DNA from: Steromphala cineraria | Lineage: Eukaryota > Mollusca > Gastropoda > Trochida > Trochidae | Assembly (NCBI GenBank): GCA_916613615.1 | Contig: OU744726.1 | Location: 63,752,987 to 63,816,986, forward strand | DNA: 64,000 nucleotides | Reading direction: 5' to 3' | Shown: positions 1-10,587 of the stretch, piece by piece | How the letters are laid out: every line of letters starts with the position of its first letter | How positions within the stretch are numbered: the first letter of the stretch is position 1 | Position numbers and translations under genes: made by a program | Notes under the pieces: generated by a model | Told to the model about the DNA's origin: nothing | What the model saw: only the letters and a program-made list of their open reading frames with translations | Database searches by the model: none

Positions 1-1
1 G

Positions 2-3000
2 AAAGCAAAGAATACGAGACAGAACCCGGTCGGTACAAGATACGGATACGAGTGCCCAGAGGAGCGTGATTACTACCCGTACTGGCACCCCACACCCTGG
101 AAGGTACGAGATGTATTCAACTTCAAGTCAAATGTTCTATATATTCTGGAACCCTGGCAGATACATTTGAATGGTGAATCAGTTTGTTAAACACACCACC
201 CTGCCCTCGGGAACATCTTTGGATCCTGAATCTGCCATTGTAGATCAGATAAATCATTCTTTGATTCACCATGAGTCATACAAGCTTATGAGTCAGATCA
301 AGCTATCAGTTTGCAAAACCATTAATTTTATGACAATTTCCCTAATCTTTTACAATATTTAAAAAAAAAAATTTTTCAAGTAAATTTGCACAATATTTAA
401 AGCCTTACTTGGTAAGTAGATGTTTGGAATTAACTGAACTGAACTGAATCCCACATTTCTCTGATCCACAGGATATAGCGGTGATGACAAACGATGTATC
501 GCGGTGCTCATACTACCAGAGTGAGAGTGAGAACGTTAAGTCACGTTGGGCGTGTGTGATTCCTAAAGAAACCCTGGAGAAAGACAAGACCATCGCCATC
601 CCGAACAACAAGGAAGACTGTGATGTAAGTCTAACAAATTTACATGTCTCATATTTTGTAACATTGTTACATTTTGGATCACACTCTCTGAAATTGTAAA
701 AATCCTTGTACAGGTTTCGGTTGAGTCCCTTGCCAGATTCAAACCCATACCCTCACAGTCAGGCAGTACTGTCAGCAATGTCTTAGTCTGCAGTAAACAA
801 CACACCCATTTTGCTTTCCACAATACATGTAATTAGGTACAAGTAGTTGTTAAGATTTTGTTACATTAATCACCCCTCTGAGAGATATAGATTGACAAGG
901 CAAGGTTTATTACTTCCTGGTGGGTGTTGAGAGTTGAGGCCGTCTTGTTTATTGGTTTTCCAAAACAAATTGATTTCCTCGGTGTGGAATTTTCTCCAAC
1001 ACATTTTGAATTCATTTATCGGAAAACCAGAATGGTTCTGACAATCATAGTAATGGAAATGTACCTAGAAGAAGTAAAATGACTCATAATAGTTAAGCGT
1101 AATTTAAGTGTTATTTGTCAAAAATTTGCTTTTTAACATTTTCCTATTTTTCCTGTAGAAGTTCATTAAGGACGGAGTAAAAGCCAAATGGACCAAGTTT
1201 CCGTCCCATGGGTTACCTGCCCCTGTTTGTCGTGAGACTGAATTCACACGAGACAATCACCTTGGTAACGGAATCGGAGGTCATCCAAATCTCTTCAACT
1301 GGACAATACCAAACATCAACCATGAGAGTTGTGTCCTTAGAATAAGGTCAGTGTTTTGTATTTTGTACATAGATTTATGTCCAAATAATTTTTTCAGGAA
1401 AGAAATTCTACGTTGATTAAATGATTTGTAAAGGCAAATTCCAGCTGAATTGATCATTATTCTTTTGTTCTCATCAGAAAAAGATTCCGAGGGTACCCGG
1501 GTATATGATATTGAAATTGACTCTAACTAATGATTTTCATTTCATTTTATCTATTGACGAATGGGAAAAAATAGCATTCAAAAGATATCACGAAAATCAG
1601 AAATCTTTGAAAATATTTTAAACAAATATCTTTATTAATTTGCCCTTGAATTTGTTAATAATTCAATCATTTATCGTCTCTATAAAGATACTTTTAAACA
1701 AAAAAAAGTTATATAGATCGTATAACTCCTAAAAGTTTTTGTAACATATTGATATATCAGTTAAAGTAAAAGGACCGTTATTATCAAATTTCAGGTATAA
1801 CGTCTCCACCAATGATTATGATGGATGGAAAACAGATTCAAAAGCCAACAAGCCAGCCAAGGTACCAATGGCAGAGAAGTATGGTTTCCCAGACGAAGAA
1901 ACTGCAAAGGCGCAAGGTTACGAATTTAAAAATGATCCTGAAGTGAAGATGTTTGAGGGCGTCGACTTCGGTCTTAGTTTGGCCATTGACACCACACAGT
2001 ACGGGAGAGTTTTCCAGGACAGGTGAGAAAAGTATTTGTTAATGGTACCGTAATATTTTGATTTTGTATCGTTGATTAAAATTATTACAAGAAAATAAGA
2101 ACAAATTTCAAAGTTTCAAGACTGATAGGCAAATCAGTTTGTTACGGTAATATTTTAATTTTGTAATGTTGATAAAAATTATTACCTGAGAATATGATGT
2201 TTCAGGACTGGTAGGCAAATGGATCAAATGATTTCTTTTTGTTATATTTGATGTTATTAAATTGATAAAAATAATTACCAAAGAATAAAACACGACAAAA
2301 TTTTACTGATTTGAAAAAATACTTATACAATTCTGTGTTATGACAAAAGCCCCCTTGGGATTAACTAATGGGAAAGCATACAAAGATTAAAATTCTACTT
2401 TTGTCATACTATAAATCTTTTTATATGATATCAGAAGAAGGGGATTTAGGGTACTATAACTTTATAAGTGGTTACCTAAATAAATGTTTAACTAAATGCA
2501 TATACTCCAGATCTCACACATTTGCAATCCGGCCACGCCCCTCCCACATCGAAAGCACTACAACCATCCACAATGTGAACGTGCGCGGCAAGCGAGGAAA
2601 CATCGTACAGGTCTACCCCTCTGTTGAATACGACTTCGTACCAAACACCTTGGAGATGGGAGCCGGGGAGTTTGTTCATTTCCAGTGAGTAATATTTGAT
2701 AGGTACATTTCACTATGATTGTAAGATAAAGGCTTATAAAGGCATAGCTGTGTCATGTTGGAAAATAAGTTGTCTGATTATATTATTATATTCTATATGA
2801 TTTTCAAGTCATTTTTTTCCACATTACCTCTGTCACAGGTGGAACAGTTTCTGAGCTAGAAAAACAGAATATAAGTTGGCTATGATGGAGAATTCTGTAT
2901 GTTCTTATTGATGTATTGAGTTCCATTAGTATGATTTAAAAGGGAAAAGCAAGTTGGAGATGTTGAATTATATTTGACTTGAAACATAATATGTGATAAT

Positions 3001-6000
3001 CTAAATTATTTTTTCCCTGCTTGGATACTGTGACCATATGAACTATTTGTGATTATGGAGGGAGAAAAGAAGCTAAAGAATACTCCATCAACTAAAAAAC
3101 TGTAAACCTTCGAGTTGATGAGGATGGAATTAGGTGCACAGACATGATATTATCAACCAATAAAAAGAGGTTATGTTTTAAACGGACCTTCAGTAATCCT
3201 GATTTATTCATGTTTCCAGATGGACGGGCTCCAATACCAATAATCGTGGAAACGATGGAAATGGTCTCGCTGGAACAGACCGTAACAACATCGTTCTTCT
3301 GTCGGCTCAGCGCTACCCAGAAGGCACTGGGAAACCGTTCGGACCGGGAGAGAAGTACGGCCATTATGGACTTAACTACCCTGAACATGTAGACAATGGA
3401 ACATTCTTGGGTCTATCAGCTGAAGATGTTGAGACCCTGGCTTTCTTAAATACAGGTCAGATTTTATCATGTTTCTGTAGTAATATTTCAGTTTAGAGAC
3501 TTGATGAACATTTTTCTACTGTTGTTGCGGTGATAATTTAGACTTTAAGAATTAGGCCTTTCTGTTTTTAAATTTGACTTTTAACACTTTTAAAAAAATA
3601 AAAAATATTTAAATTTGGAAAATATTAGGAAATCCAAACAAAGTGAATCAAGATGTGAGAGTGACAAGAATATAATTTATTAAAATTGTTTAAAAAAAGG
3701 TGTTCCTTTCTTGACGTCATTTTAAGATTTCTCATATTTCTGTAAACAGCTCAGTTTGGTGGCGAGATGTCGCAACTAGATGATGCTGGGACGTATTTCA
3801 ACCTGCAGCCTCGTAAAGTAACCCAGGTTGGCACTCATCACTACATGTGTACACGCAACAACGACTTCTCTAACCGGGACCAGAAGGGGCGTGTCATTGT
3901 GTACACACATCCTGTCAAGTACGAGGCCATTGGCTGGATGGGAGGAACCATGGCAACAGCCAGTGGGTCAGTAACCAATAGAATTTTCGAAAATATGTCC
4001 CTGTTGTTTAACATTGAATTGGATCCTCTGTTTTTTGGCATTTAATTTCTAAATATCAAAGATTTGAGAATGACATTTATGTGAATTTGATACAGAGAAA
4101 ATTAACTTGATTGGTTGCTTGATAATGATTTTGAAAATATTATTGAGTCATATAGAATTGTGTTCCAAAAAAATTCCGAGTAGGCAACAAATTTGATAGG
4201 GCTGATAAAAATTATTCCTATGCAAATATGATTTATATAAGAAATATTTTTTATCGCAGGAACGGCAAGGTGGTGGTTGCCGAGGGAGTGTTTGACCGCT
4301 TGTGGACACTGAGATTGGACGAGTGGTCAAGGGAGGAGGGCGAGAGACAACTGGCTGCAGCCGATAGCCACATGAAGGTCAGTTGATTATACATGTATAT
4401 ACAATAAAATAGAGCCAGTGGCTCTGTAGCTCATCAGGCTTCATATCAATTTTGCTTTAGGGTGTGGCAAATGTGGTTCCACCCTTACTTTGGACCACAG
4501 GGTCACCAAATGTACAATTTGGAATCCTCCTTATCTAACTGTAGGTCAGTTGATTAGTTAAATACAATATAAACTAGGACTGCCGCGGCAGTACTTAGGT
4601 CTTCAAGATTCCTGTTTGACCTTCACATACTGTTTGACCTTGACATGACGTTTTTTCTGAGATTTAAAAAGTAACTAATACATTATCAAAATGACCACAT
4701 TTGACTTGATACTCAACGTTTAGGCCTGCATTTGTGTATGTACTTTGATAGACATTAATTTCAAATTCGAAACCAAAATCCTAATGCATAAAAAAATATA
4801 TTTTATGCCATTTAACACCAATGCGACAAAAATATGTTCTACCTAAGCAAAAAAATAACAAGTTCGATCTGCAAAAGTTTGTCGGCTGAAGCCGGATTTG
4901 AACCCTAAAAGTTACCACTCTGAATTCATAGGCGAAGGCCTTAACCACTCGACAACGAAGCTAGCTGTCTTTTGATTGGAATTTTAGCACTAAGACTTTA
5001 GGTTCACGAAGGCAAAACAAACAATCTCGCATCCAAGAATGAATTCATTGTATGGAGGGGTGCTTTTGGGCGTTTTGAGCTGTTTGATGTGTTGTTTGAG
5101 GTCAGAACGTGCTTTTGACCATTTCGAGCTCTTTGGTGTGTTGTTTTAGGTCGAAAATACGATGTCTAGCGAGGCTAGCGCTGTTCTGAGTTCAGAGAAC
5201 GTTGTAGCGACGTCTTCCGGTGTCCCGTGGCCGTATGCACGGATTTAGTGACCAAAATCGAATGTACATGACTGGACAGCGTGTTTGCATGAAATGTCTA
5301 CAAGCACAAAGTATAGAACATGCGGCCGGGAGGAAATGCATATTTCAAAGTTCAGGAGGACGACAGGCATTTTGGAAAAGAGAGTTAATCGAGGACGTCA
5401 CACCCTTGCGAGTGGAATCTGCCGAGCATTTAGGCAGGAATCAGGACGGCCTCCCTTTATCTAATGACCAAGAGCCCAAGAGCCCAAGAGCTGATAGTGG
5501 CCGTCGTTATGCCCTTTTCAATTAAGGGAAGGTACATTTGCTTGTACCTACGCACTGACCCGTGCCTTTGGACTTGAAAATAAATCTTGACCATAAAGGC
5601 TTTCAAAGTGTGTTTAGTCCACTTGCACGATTTGTTGTCAGTCCCAAACAAAGAGTTTAATTGACAATTAGAAGAGCTTTTCTTCACATAGCTTTTTCTT
5701 CTAAAATAAGTATTGTTGAATGTACACAATTTCATTGTTATTTAAATGTATCAAATCTATCAGTGTAAAGTTTTTCTAGTTTTTCCCCAAAATTAACCGT
5801 GCAGCATTCCTATCTGCCGAACCATTAGAGACATTTCAAAATTGATTTTACCATTGTTTAGAGGAGAGATTTGTCTTTATTTGCATACATTATTTGTTTA
5901 TGAGCATGAAAAAGTAAAGAAACGGTGATCGATGCGACATCTGCCGCAAATATCAAGCTTTATCTAAAAAAATTAGATAATTTAGCTTATGAGTCATTTA

Positions 6001-7944
6001 CTGTGAACAATTTTATAATGAAGTACTACACAAAAGGTTTTTGTCTTCAACAAGCGTAGCCATCGATGTATAGTATGTGTTCCTAGTGTTTTATTGCTAA
6101 TGAACTACAATTTTTCAATCATTCTGATATCAGAATCATTCAAAACAAAAGTAGGATTGACCACATGTAAATATTCCAAAATCAATGTTAATGTTTAATC
6201 TAATTTTAATGAGATTTATCACAGATTGTATGTTCTTTTGGCTTTCATATGATATATAGAACAAATATGTATCACGTGTCGTAGGTTAACAAGGATTTTT
6301 CAAACATACCCACCAAAACACCCGTTTTCAAAAATGCAAACTTTGACCCTTCCTCGTGACCGGAAATCATTGTTCGCGATCGATTTTATTCTTTTATCTT
6401 GAAGACCTTGCTCATGTCTAACTCTCATGCAAAAATCATTAAGTTCTACGGTCTGGTTTTTGAGTTATCTGCCCTTGAAGTTGGCGATTTTGAGATTTTG
6501 GTCAACTTTGAAAGGTCACAGCACAAAAAGTATTGTAGTTAAGTACTTTAAAAGAAAAGATTTTAAACTACAATGCTTCAGTTACATTCAGTATGAATTA
6601 CAGCTCTGTAGTGCAAGTATCTTCAGAGAAGAAGATTGTCAAAGGCGGGTGGGGTCGGAAACGGTCGAAAATGCACTTAAAGCAAGATGGCGGCCAAAGC
6701 ATGTGACCTACGAATTTGTCCTGATTTCCTTTTTTTCATTATTTTTCATTGCACTTCTTTTAAAAAAACATTTAAGTCTCTAAGTGCATTTTGAAAAAAA
6801 AATCAATGTTAAATTTTCGATTTTGGATTCGACCTGGACCGTTAACGTACTGGTCGATTTGACCCAAAAGCTTAGCATGTCGATTCCAGGGTAAGGGGTA
6901 CCTGCATGTAAAGTTTCGTCACATTTGGAGTAGCCGTTTGAGCTGTAGCTCGTTCACAAAAAAAGTACAAATAATAATAAAAAATAAAAAAAACTTGAAG
7001 AAATCGGATAAAAACAATAGGTCTTCACGACTTTGTCTTGAAGACCTAACTAGCTTGTAGCTCATCAGTCTTTCTGATTTCTCTAATGAGTATAAATGGT
7101 CATAGGGTCAAGATATGAAGATTCACCGGGTTCCCAAATCTATAAATTAGAATCCCTTTCTGCTAGAGTTTGTACACAAGGTTTCAGTTTTTTTAGCCTT
7201 TTGTTTCTCGAGAAGAAGACAAAAATTTAGATTTTAGAGCTTGGTCCCTTTGGCTCTTATCAAGGGCACCAAATCTTTGAAAAGGAAGTAGACACACTTG
7301 CTCTGTAGCTCATCAGGCATTGCTCTCTATCTACTTGTGTGTCTCTTCCTTCGTAATTATCTACCTACCTTTCATTAATATCTTTATCTAATAATTGAAA
7401 CATTTATTTTTTCTCCTTCAAGAGAATTAAAAACTTTAAGATATTAACTTCTTATTAATATACAGATTGCTAGTCAACACTACATACTCTCATACATAGT
7501 TTGCATATCATGAGATTTTCTCCACAAATCTAAAACCGTCCTCCTTATTTGCAGCTTGGTGACGACTATGCCAGCAGCTTCCTTGTGGTGAACCCTCAAA
7601 ACCAGATCACACCTGAGGGAAAAACATTTACAGTCGAAATGAAACTTGACGAAGGCAGCGATGCTGTAATTTATAGATCAAATTCAGCAAACTTTGCAAC
7701 TTGGACAAAAGTTGACACAGAGATAAGCGGTCAGACAGCAAGATTCCAGACAAACGAAGGGGGCGTTTTTGTGGCCCGGACTTCCAGCAATATTGGACTG
7801 ATTGTTGGGATAGCAATAGCTTGTATTGTTGTTGTCGTTATTCTCATAGGGGCGGTCGTTTATTTCAAGATCCATCCGAAGAAGTGGCTAAATGTGAAGA
7901 AGAACGCAAAGAATATCAAGAGGTCCACTCAAAACCAAATTTAA
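2..7944 (+). CDS. DD3-3-like single-pass membrane protein (5' partial)
   Basis: Nine exons join in frame: 2-103, 472-624, 1159-1346, 1795-2022, 2511-2684, 3220-3455, 3750-3966, 4260-4377 and 7555-7944. They give 601 residues ending in TAA. All introns are GT-AG and the phases agree. Family motifs as I recall them from Dictyostelium DD3-3 and its invertebrate relatives include [16 protein letters not shown] in the first exon, [16 protein letters not shown], and HFQWTGSN followed by GTDRNNIV. The last exon encodes a hydrophobic stretch of about 25 residues (near visible residues 552-576, [11 protein letters not shown] onward) and a short lysine-rich tail, predicting a type I membrane protein with its bulk outside the cytosol. 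The N-terminus and signal peptide would lie upstream of the window. The biochemical function of DD3-3 is not known to me. The last intron is 3.2 kb and full of repeats, whereas the others are 0.3-0.5 kb. Confidence 0.88.
4411..4540 (+). mobile_element. 5'-end fragment of a pearl/Helentron-like repeat in the last DD3-3 intron
   Basis: Begins AGAGCCAGTGGCTCTGTAGC and continues TCATCAGGCTTCATATC. The same start recurs at 59969 and 60147, and with small changes at 23687 and 41994, and reversed at 51331. Only about 130 bp are present and the tandem core and GGAC end are missing. It sits 33 bp after the exon 8 donor and is flanked by a direct repeat that contains the donor (see findings). Confidence 0.7.
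4881..4961 (-). repeat. tRNA-like segment, probable SINE head or tRNA pseudogene
   Basis: On the minus strand the sequence contains an A-box-like TGTCGAGTGG followed by TTAAGGC, and about 50 bases on a near-consensus B box, GGGTTCAAATCC. The A and B boxes resemble class II (Ser/Leu) tRNAs. A convincing acceptor stem and anticodon stem are not visible, so a functional tRNA is unlikely. A tRNA-derived SINE fragment inside the intronic repeat block fits better. Confidence 0.5.
5220..5525 (+). other. weak ORF inside the intronic repeat block
   Basis: A 101-codon frame includes CMKC and a later H and C that could suggest a small zinc-binding motif. An upstream ATG at 5161 opens a different short frame (starting [10 protein letters not shown]) that closes at a TAG near 5249. 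I recognise no protein family. The frame lies between splice sites of the host gene and inside repetitive DNA. It may be a decayed transposon ORF or chance. Confidence 0.15.
7040..7330 (+). mobile_element. degenerate copies of the pearl/Helentron-like repeat
   Basis: Two stretches, near 7050 (TTGTAGCTCATCAGTCTTTC) and 7300 (TGCTCTGTAGCTCATCAGGC), match the family start. Between them are eroded core words such as GTTCCCAAATC and AGAAGAAGACAAAAATTTAG. The copies are too diverged to define edges. Confidence 0.45.
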
Positions 7945-10502
7945 GTTGCAACGATTGTGAATATTTATATTGAGCAATTGTTCTTTATTGCAATTGTTAA
8001 TGTGAGGGTTTATTTAGGATGTTTATGACTAGAAAATATGTTGTTAGTTTTTTTGCAAAATTTTGATTGTCAAAAAGCCAGTCTTTTTTTATATGCAGTA
8101 TTTCATTCACTTTTGCAATTTGAGCTGAGAAATCCACTTCTAAATGTACAATTTGTAGGTTAGGTATGTACATATCTATAAAGTGTTTAACAATTTGTTA
8201 ATCTGACAGTGCAGATACCAATTAGTATTTCAAACTTGATGAGAGTTCTCATGTTCTCAAGAAGAGACCCAAAAAGCCATTCCTAACTTGCATTATCATT
8301 TTTTTTAAAGTTTTAAATACTCAATGATAACAAGAATCTCATTTAAAAGATTTCCTTTTTTTTTTCAAAAAAGATTTTTTTCTGATCAAGAGATATACTT
8401 ATCAATTACATCAACCCTTAACCGCAGGGCCCTGATTAATTCAAGGATAACCTTCTCTGATGTCCAATCATTGAATTAATGATAAGAAAAGATGAGTTGT
8501 GATTCCTGTGATTAGCCCTTTTTAAGTCTATACATATTCATTTCAACAGCTTTTAAGCAAAAACAGCTAAAAGTAAATCTGTTCCATCCACCCACCAACA
8601 GAGGCCTTTTGTCATTTTGGTCATGAATGATGATAATCTTACAACTATTGAGCCACATGAAGCTCTAACAACTTAATATATAACAAAGGATAGTCAATAT
8701 TTATAGAAATTGTTGATGTTCACCTCAAGGAATTGCTGGCAGTTCCAACTTCTCTTCTGGATATCAATGTTATCTTGAAATTGTGTTGTAGAGTTCTATT
8801 ATAATTTTGACTTACTTTACCAGATTTGCTTTAGAAACAAAACATAATAAATTTCTCATAAATAAACAATTACAATGAATGGAACCATATATTAAGGCAA
8901 ATGTAGTAACTTTGTCTGAATATAGAAATTGCACTAAGATAACCTTAGCGAGGTTACATTAAGAAATTAATATTTTCTGTTTTACAGCTTTGTTGCAAGA
9001 CAGGTGAACCACAACCTGATGTAAGAATTGTCATTTCTATGAATATAGAGGTTGTTGTGAAGGAAATTAGCTTCTCTCCTATAACATATCTTTAAAGCTC
9101 ATATCACTTCAAATATCATCTTGGACCAATCAGGACTTTTAGACAATGGGGTTAAGCACTATTAACATGAATAAAGTTTTCATTTAGATATGATCTCCTG
9201 CGATCTTTTAGGATGTAGTAAGGATGCAGGTTTTATGCATATATCAGTGTATTGCAATACAGAAAGAGACACGAGACATATCGGTGTGCACTTCTTAAAA
9301 TATCAAATTGTTTGGGCAATACATTTCGCTGTGTCGCAATATATTGCAATATTGAAATGAGGAACGATATCCATCCTTAGAATGTAGTTAGATATTTCGT
9401 ACTTAAGCACTTTTTGTAGTCAGAATATTGTGATGATCAAACAGCATTGCTTTTATTTCTGCACTTTATTTCATTATACTGGACCAAATAATTAAGGAAT
9501 ATTTAAATGTATATATCATTGATGTTTCATCAGTTTGGCAAAGAATTATCTGATAGTTATTTCTAATCACCAAATTTACATACTTTTTTTTGTCCAGCAT
9601 ATAATGACCTCTACATATTATACAGCATTGAAATTCATATTGGTTTTTGTTTTTGCAATTTGAATGAGTATGTTCAATTCAAGAGATCATTCCCCTTTTC
9701 ATGTGTTGATATTTCATCATTGAATCATCTGCTGTGATATTTTCCTATTATTGAACCGCTGGTCGGCAATAAAACAAACTCATTCTTAATATTTGTATTT
9801 TTATTTTGTGATAAATAATCTTCATTAATCTGGTATGAACACATTTCTCATGATAGATAAAACAACAAAACACATCTGTTCAGCAAACAAACCTCAAACT
9901 AGATTCACGATTCACAAACTCACAGATTTTGACAGAGAGTTATAGAAAAAGATTTTATACTTATTGTAAGCCTTTCATCTTTAGAAAAATAATTTTGGCA
10001 AGGATACAAGTTAATACAATGGTAGAGCAATATTTTGGAACTTTGGGCAAGAAATTAAGATTCCTGATTTAATGCAATCAAAGATAGTTGTGCATTCAGC
10101 AAAACAGTTCAAAAGTGATAAGTCACAAAGTTCTATGTTTTTTGTGAAATCTAGAATATAAAAAGCAGTGTTCTGCACATGTCAGTCAAATTATATGGCT
10201 GCTGAAATGCAAGAGGTGTTTACCAGAACCCCCAAAGTCAAAACAGAATAGCAAAATACATACCATAACCTTTTCATATCAAACTTACCAGTAACTATTT
10301 CACCCCTACAAGCGGGAATTTAGGCTCAAAGTGTAATTGTTACTATTTTCTGCGGGTGAAAGAGTTAAGCTACAATTGTGAAAGTCAATTAATCTGTACA
10401 GCACCAGAAAGTATACCTAAGATCACCCCAATGTCATTTATTACCATTATGGGATCACTGTGTCATGTATAGCCATGGTAAGCCATAAGAACACAACAGC
10501 TT
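7945..10502. other. tail-to-tail interval between the DD3-3-like and ATP23 genes
   Basis: AT-rich sequence between two convergent genes. It probably includes the 3' UTR of the plus-strand gene (to about 8.9 kb). I see no further exon, RNA gene or strong repeat, except a short copy of the ATP23 3' end described separately. Confidence 0.5.
8846..8866 (+). promoter_or_regulatory. candidate polyadenylation signals for the DD3-3-like gene
   Basis: Two AATAAA hexamers (8846-8851 and 8861-8866) lie about 0.9 kb after the stop codon. They are the first clear ones I see in this strand, implying a long AT-rich 3' UTR. The sequence is AT-rich, so a chance match is possible. Confidence 0.3.
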
Positions 10503-10587
10503 TTTATTGCTATACAAGTCCTTCCCTTAACAAAGAAATAATACCTAAGATGACTCCGTACCACGTCATGTATAGCCATAGTAAGCC
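10413..10587. repeat. local duplication of the ATP23 stop-codon region
   Basis: GTCATGTATAGCCATGGTAAGCC (near 10462-10485) repeats the sequence at 10565-10587, which encodes the ATP23 C-terminus and stop. TACCTAAGATCACCCC near 10413 repeats TACCTAAGATGACTCC near 10542. The copy next to the gene is the coding one. The other, farther downstream in the 3' direction, is non-coding. Confidence 0.6.
10503..10508 (-). promoter_or_regulatory. candidate ATP23 polyadenylation signal
   Basis: AATAAA on the minus strand, 57 bases after the TGA stop. Its position and context suit a compact 3' UTR. Confidence 0.45.

Larger units (their letters stand above)
4575..7045. mobile_element. unclassified 2.5-kb insertion-like block in the last DD3-3 intron
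   Basis: The left side reads AGGTCTTCAAGATTCC after a GCCGCGGC palindrome. The right side carries TAGGTCTTCACGAC and TTGAAGACCTA in the opposite sense, so the block has short inverted ends. Near the right end is an (A)n/(ATA)n-like run around 6960-6995, as in retroelement tails. The block contains a tRNA-like segment and a weak ORF listed separately. The block explains why this intron is far longer than the others. Its class is uncertain, and it may be several insertions rather than one. Confidence 0.4.
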
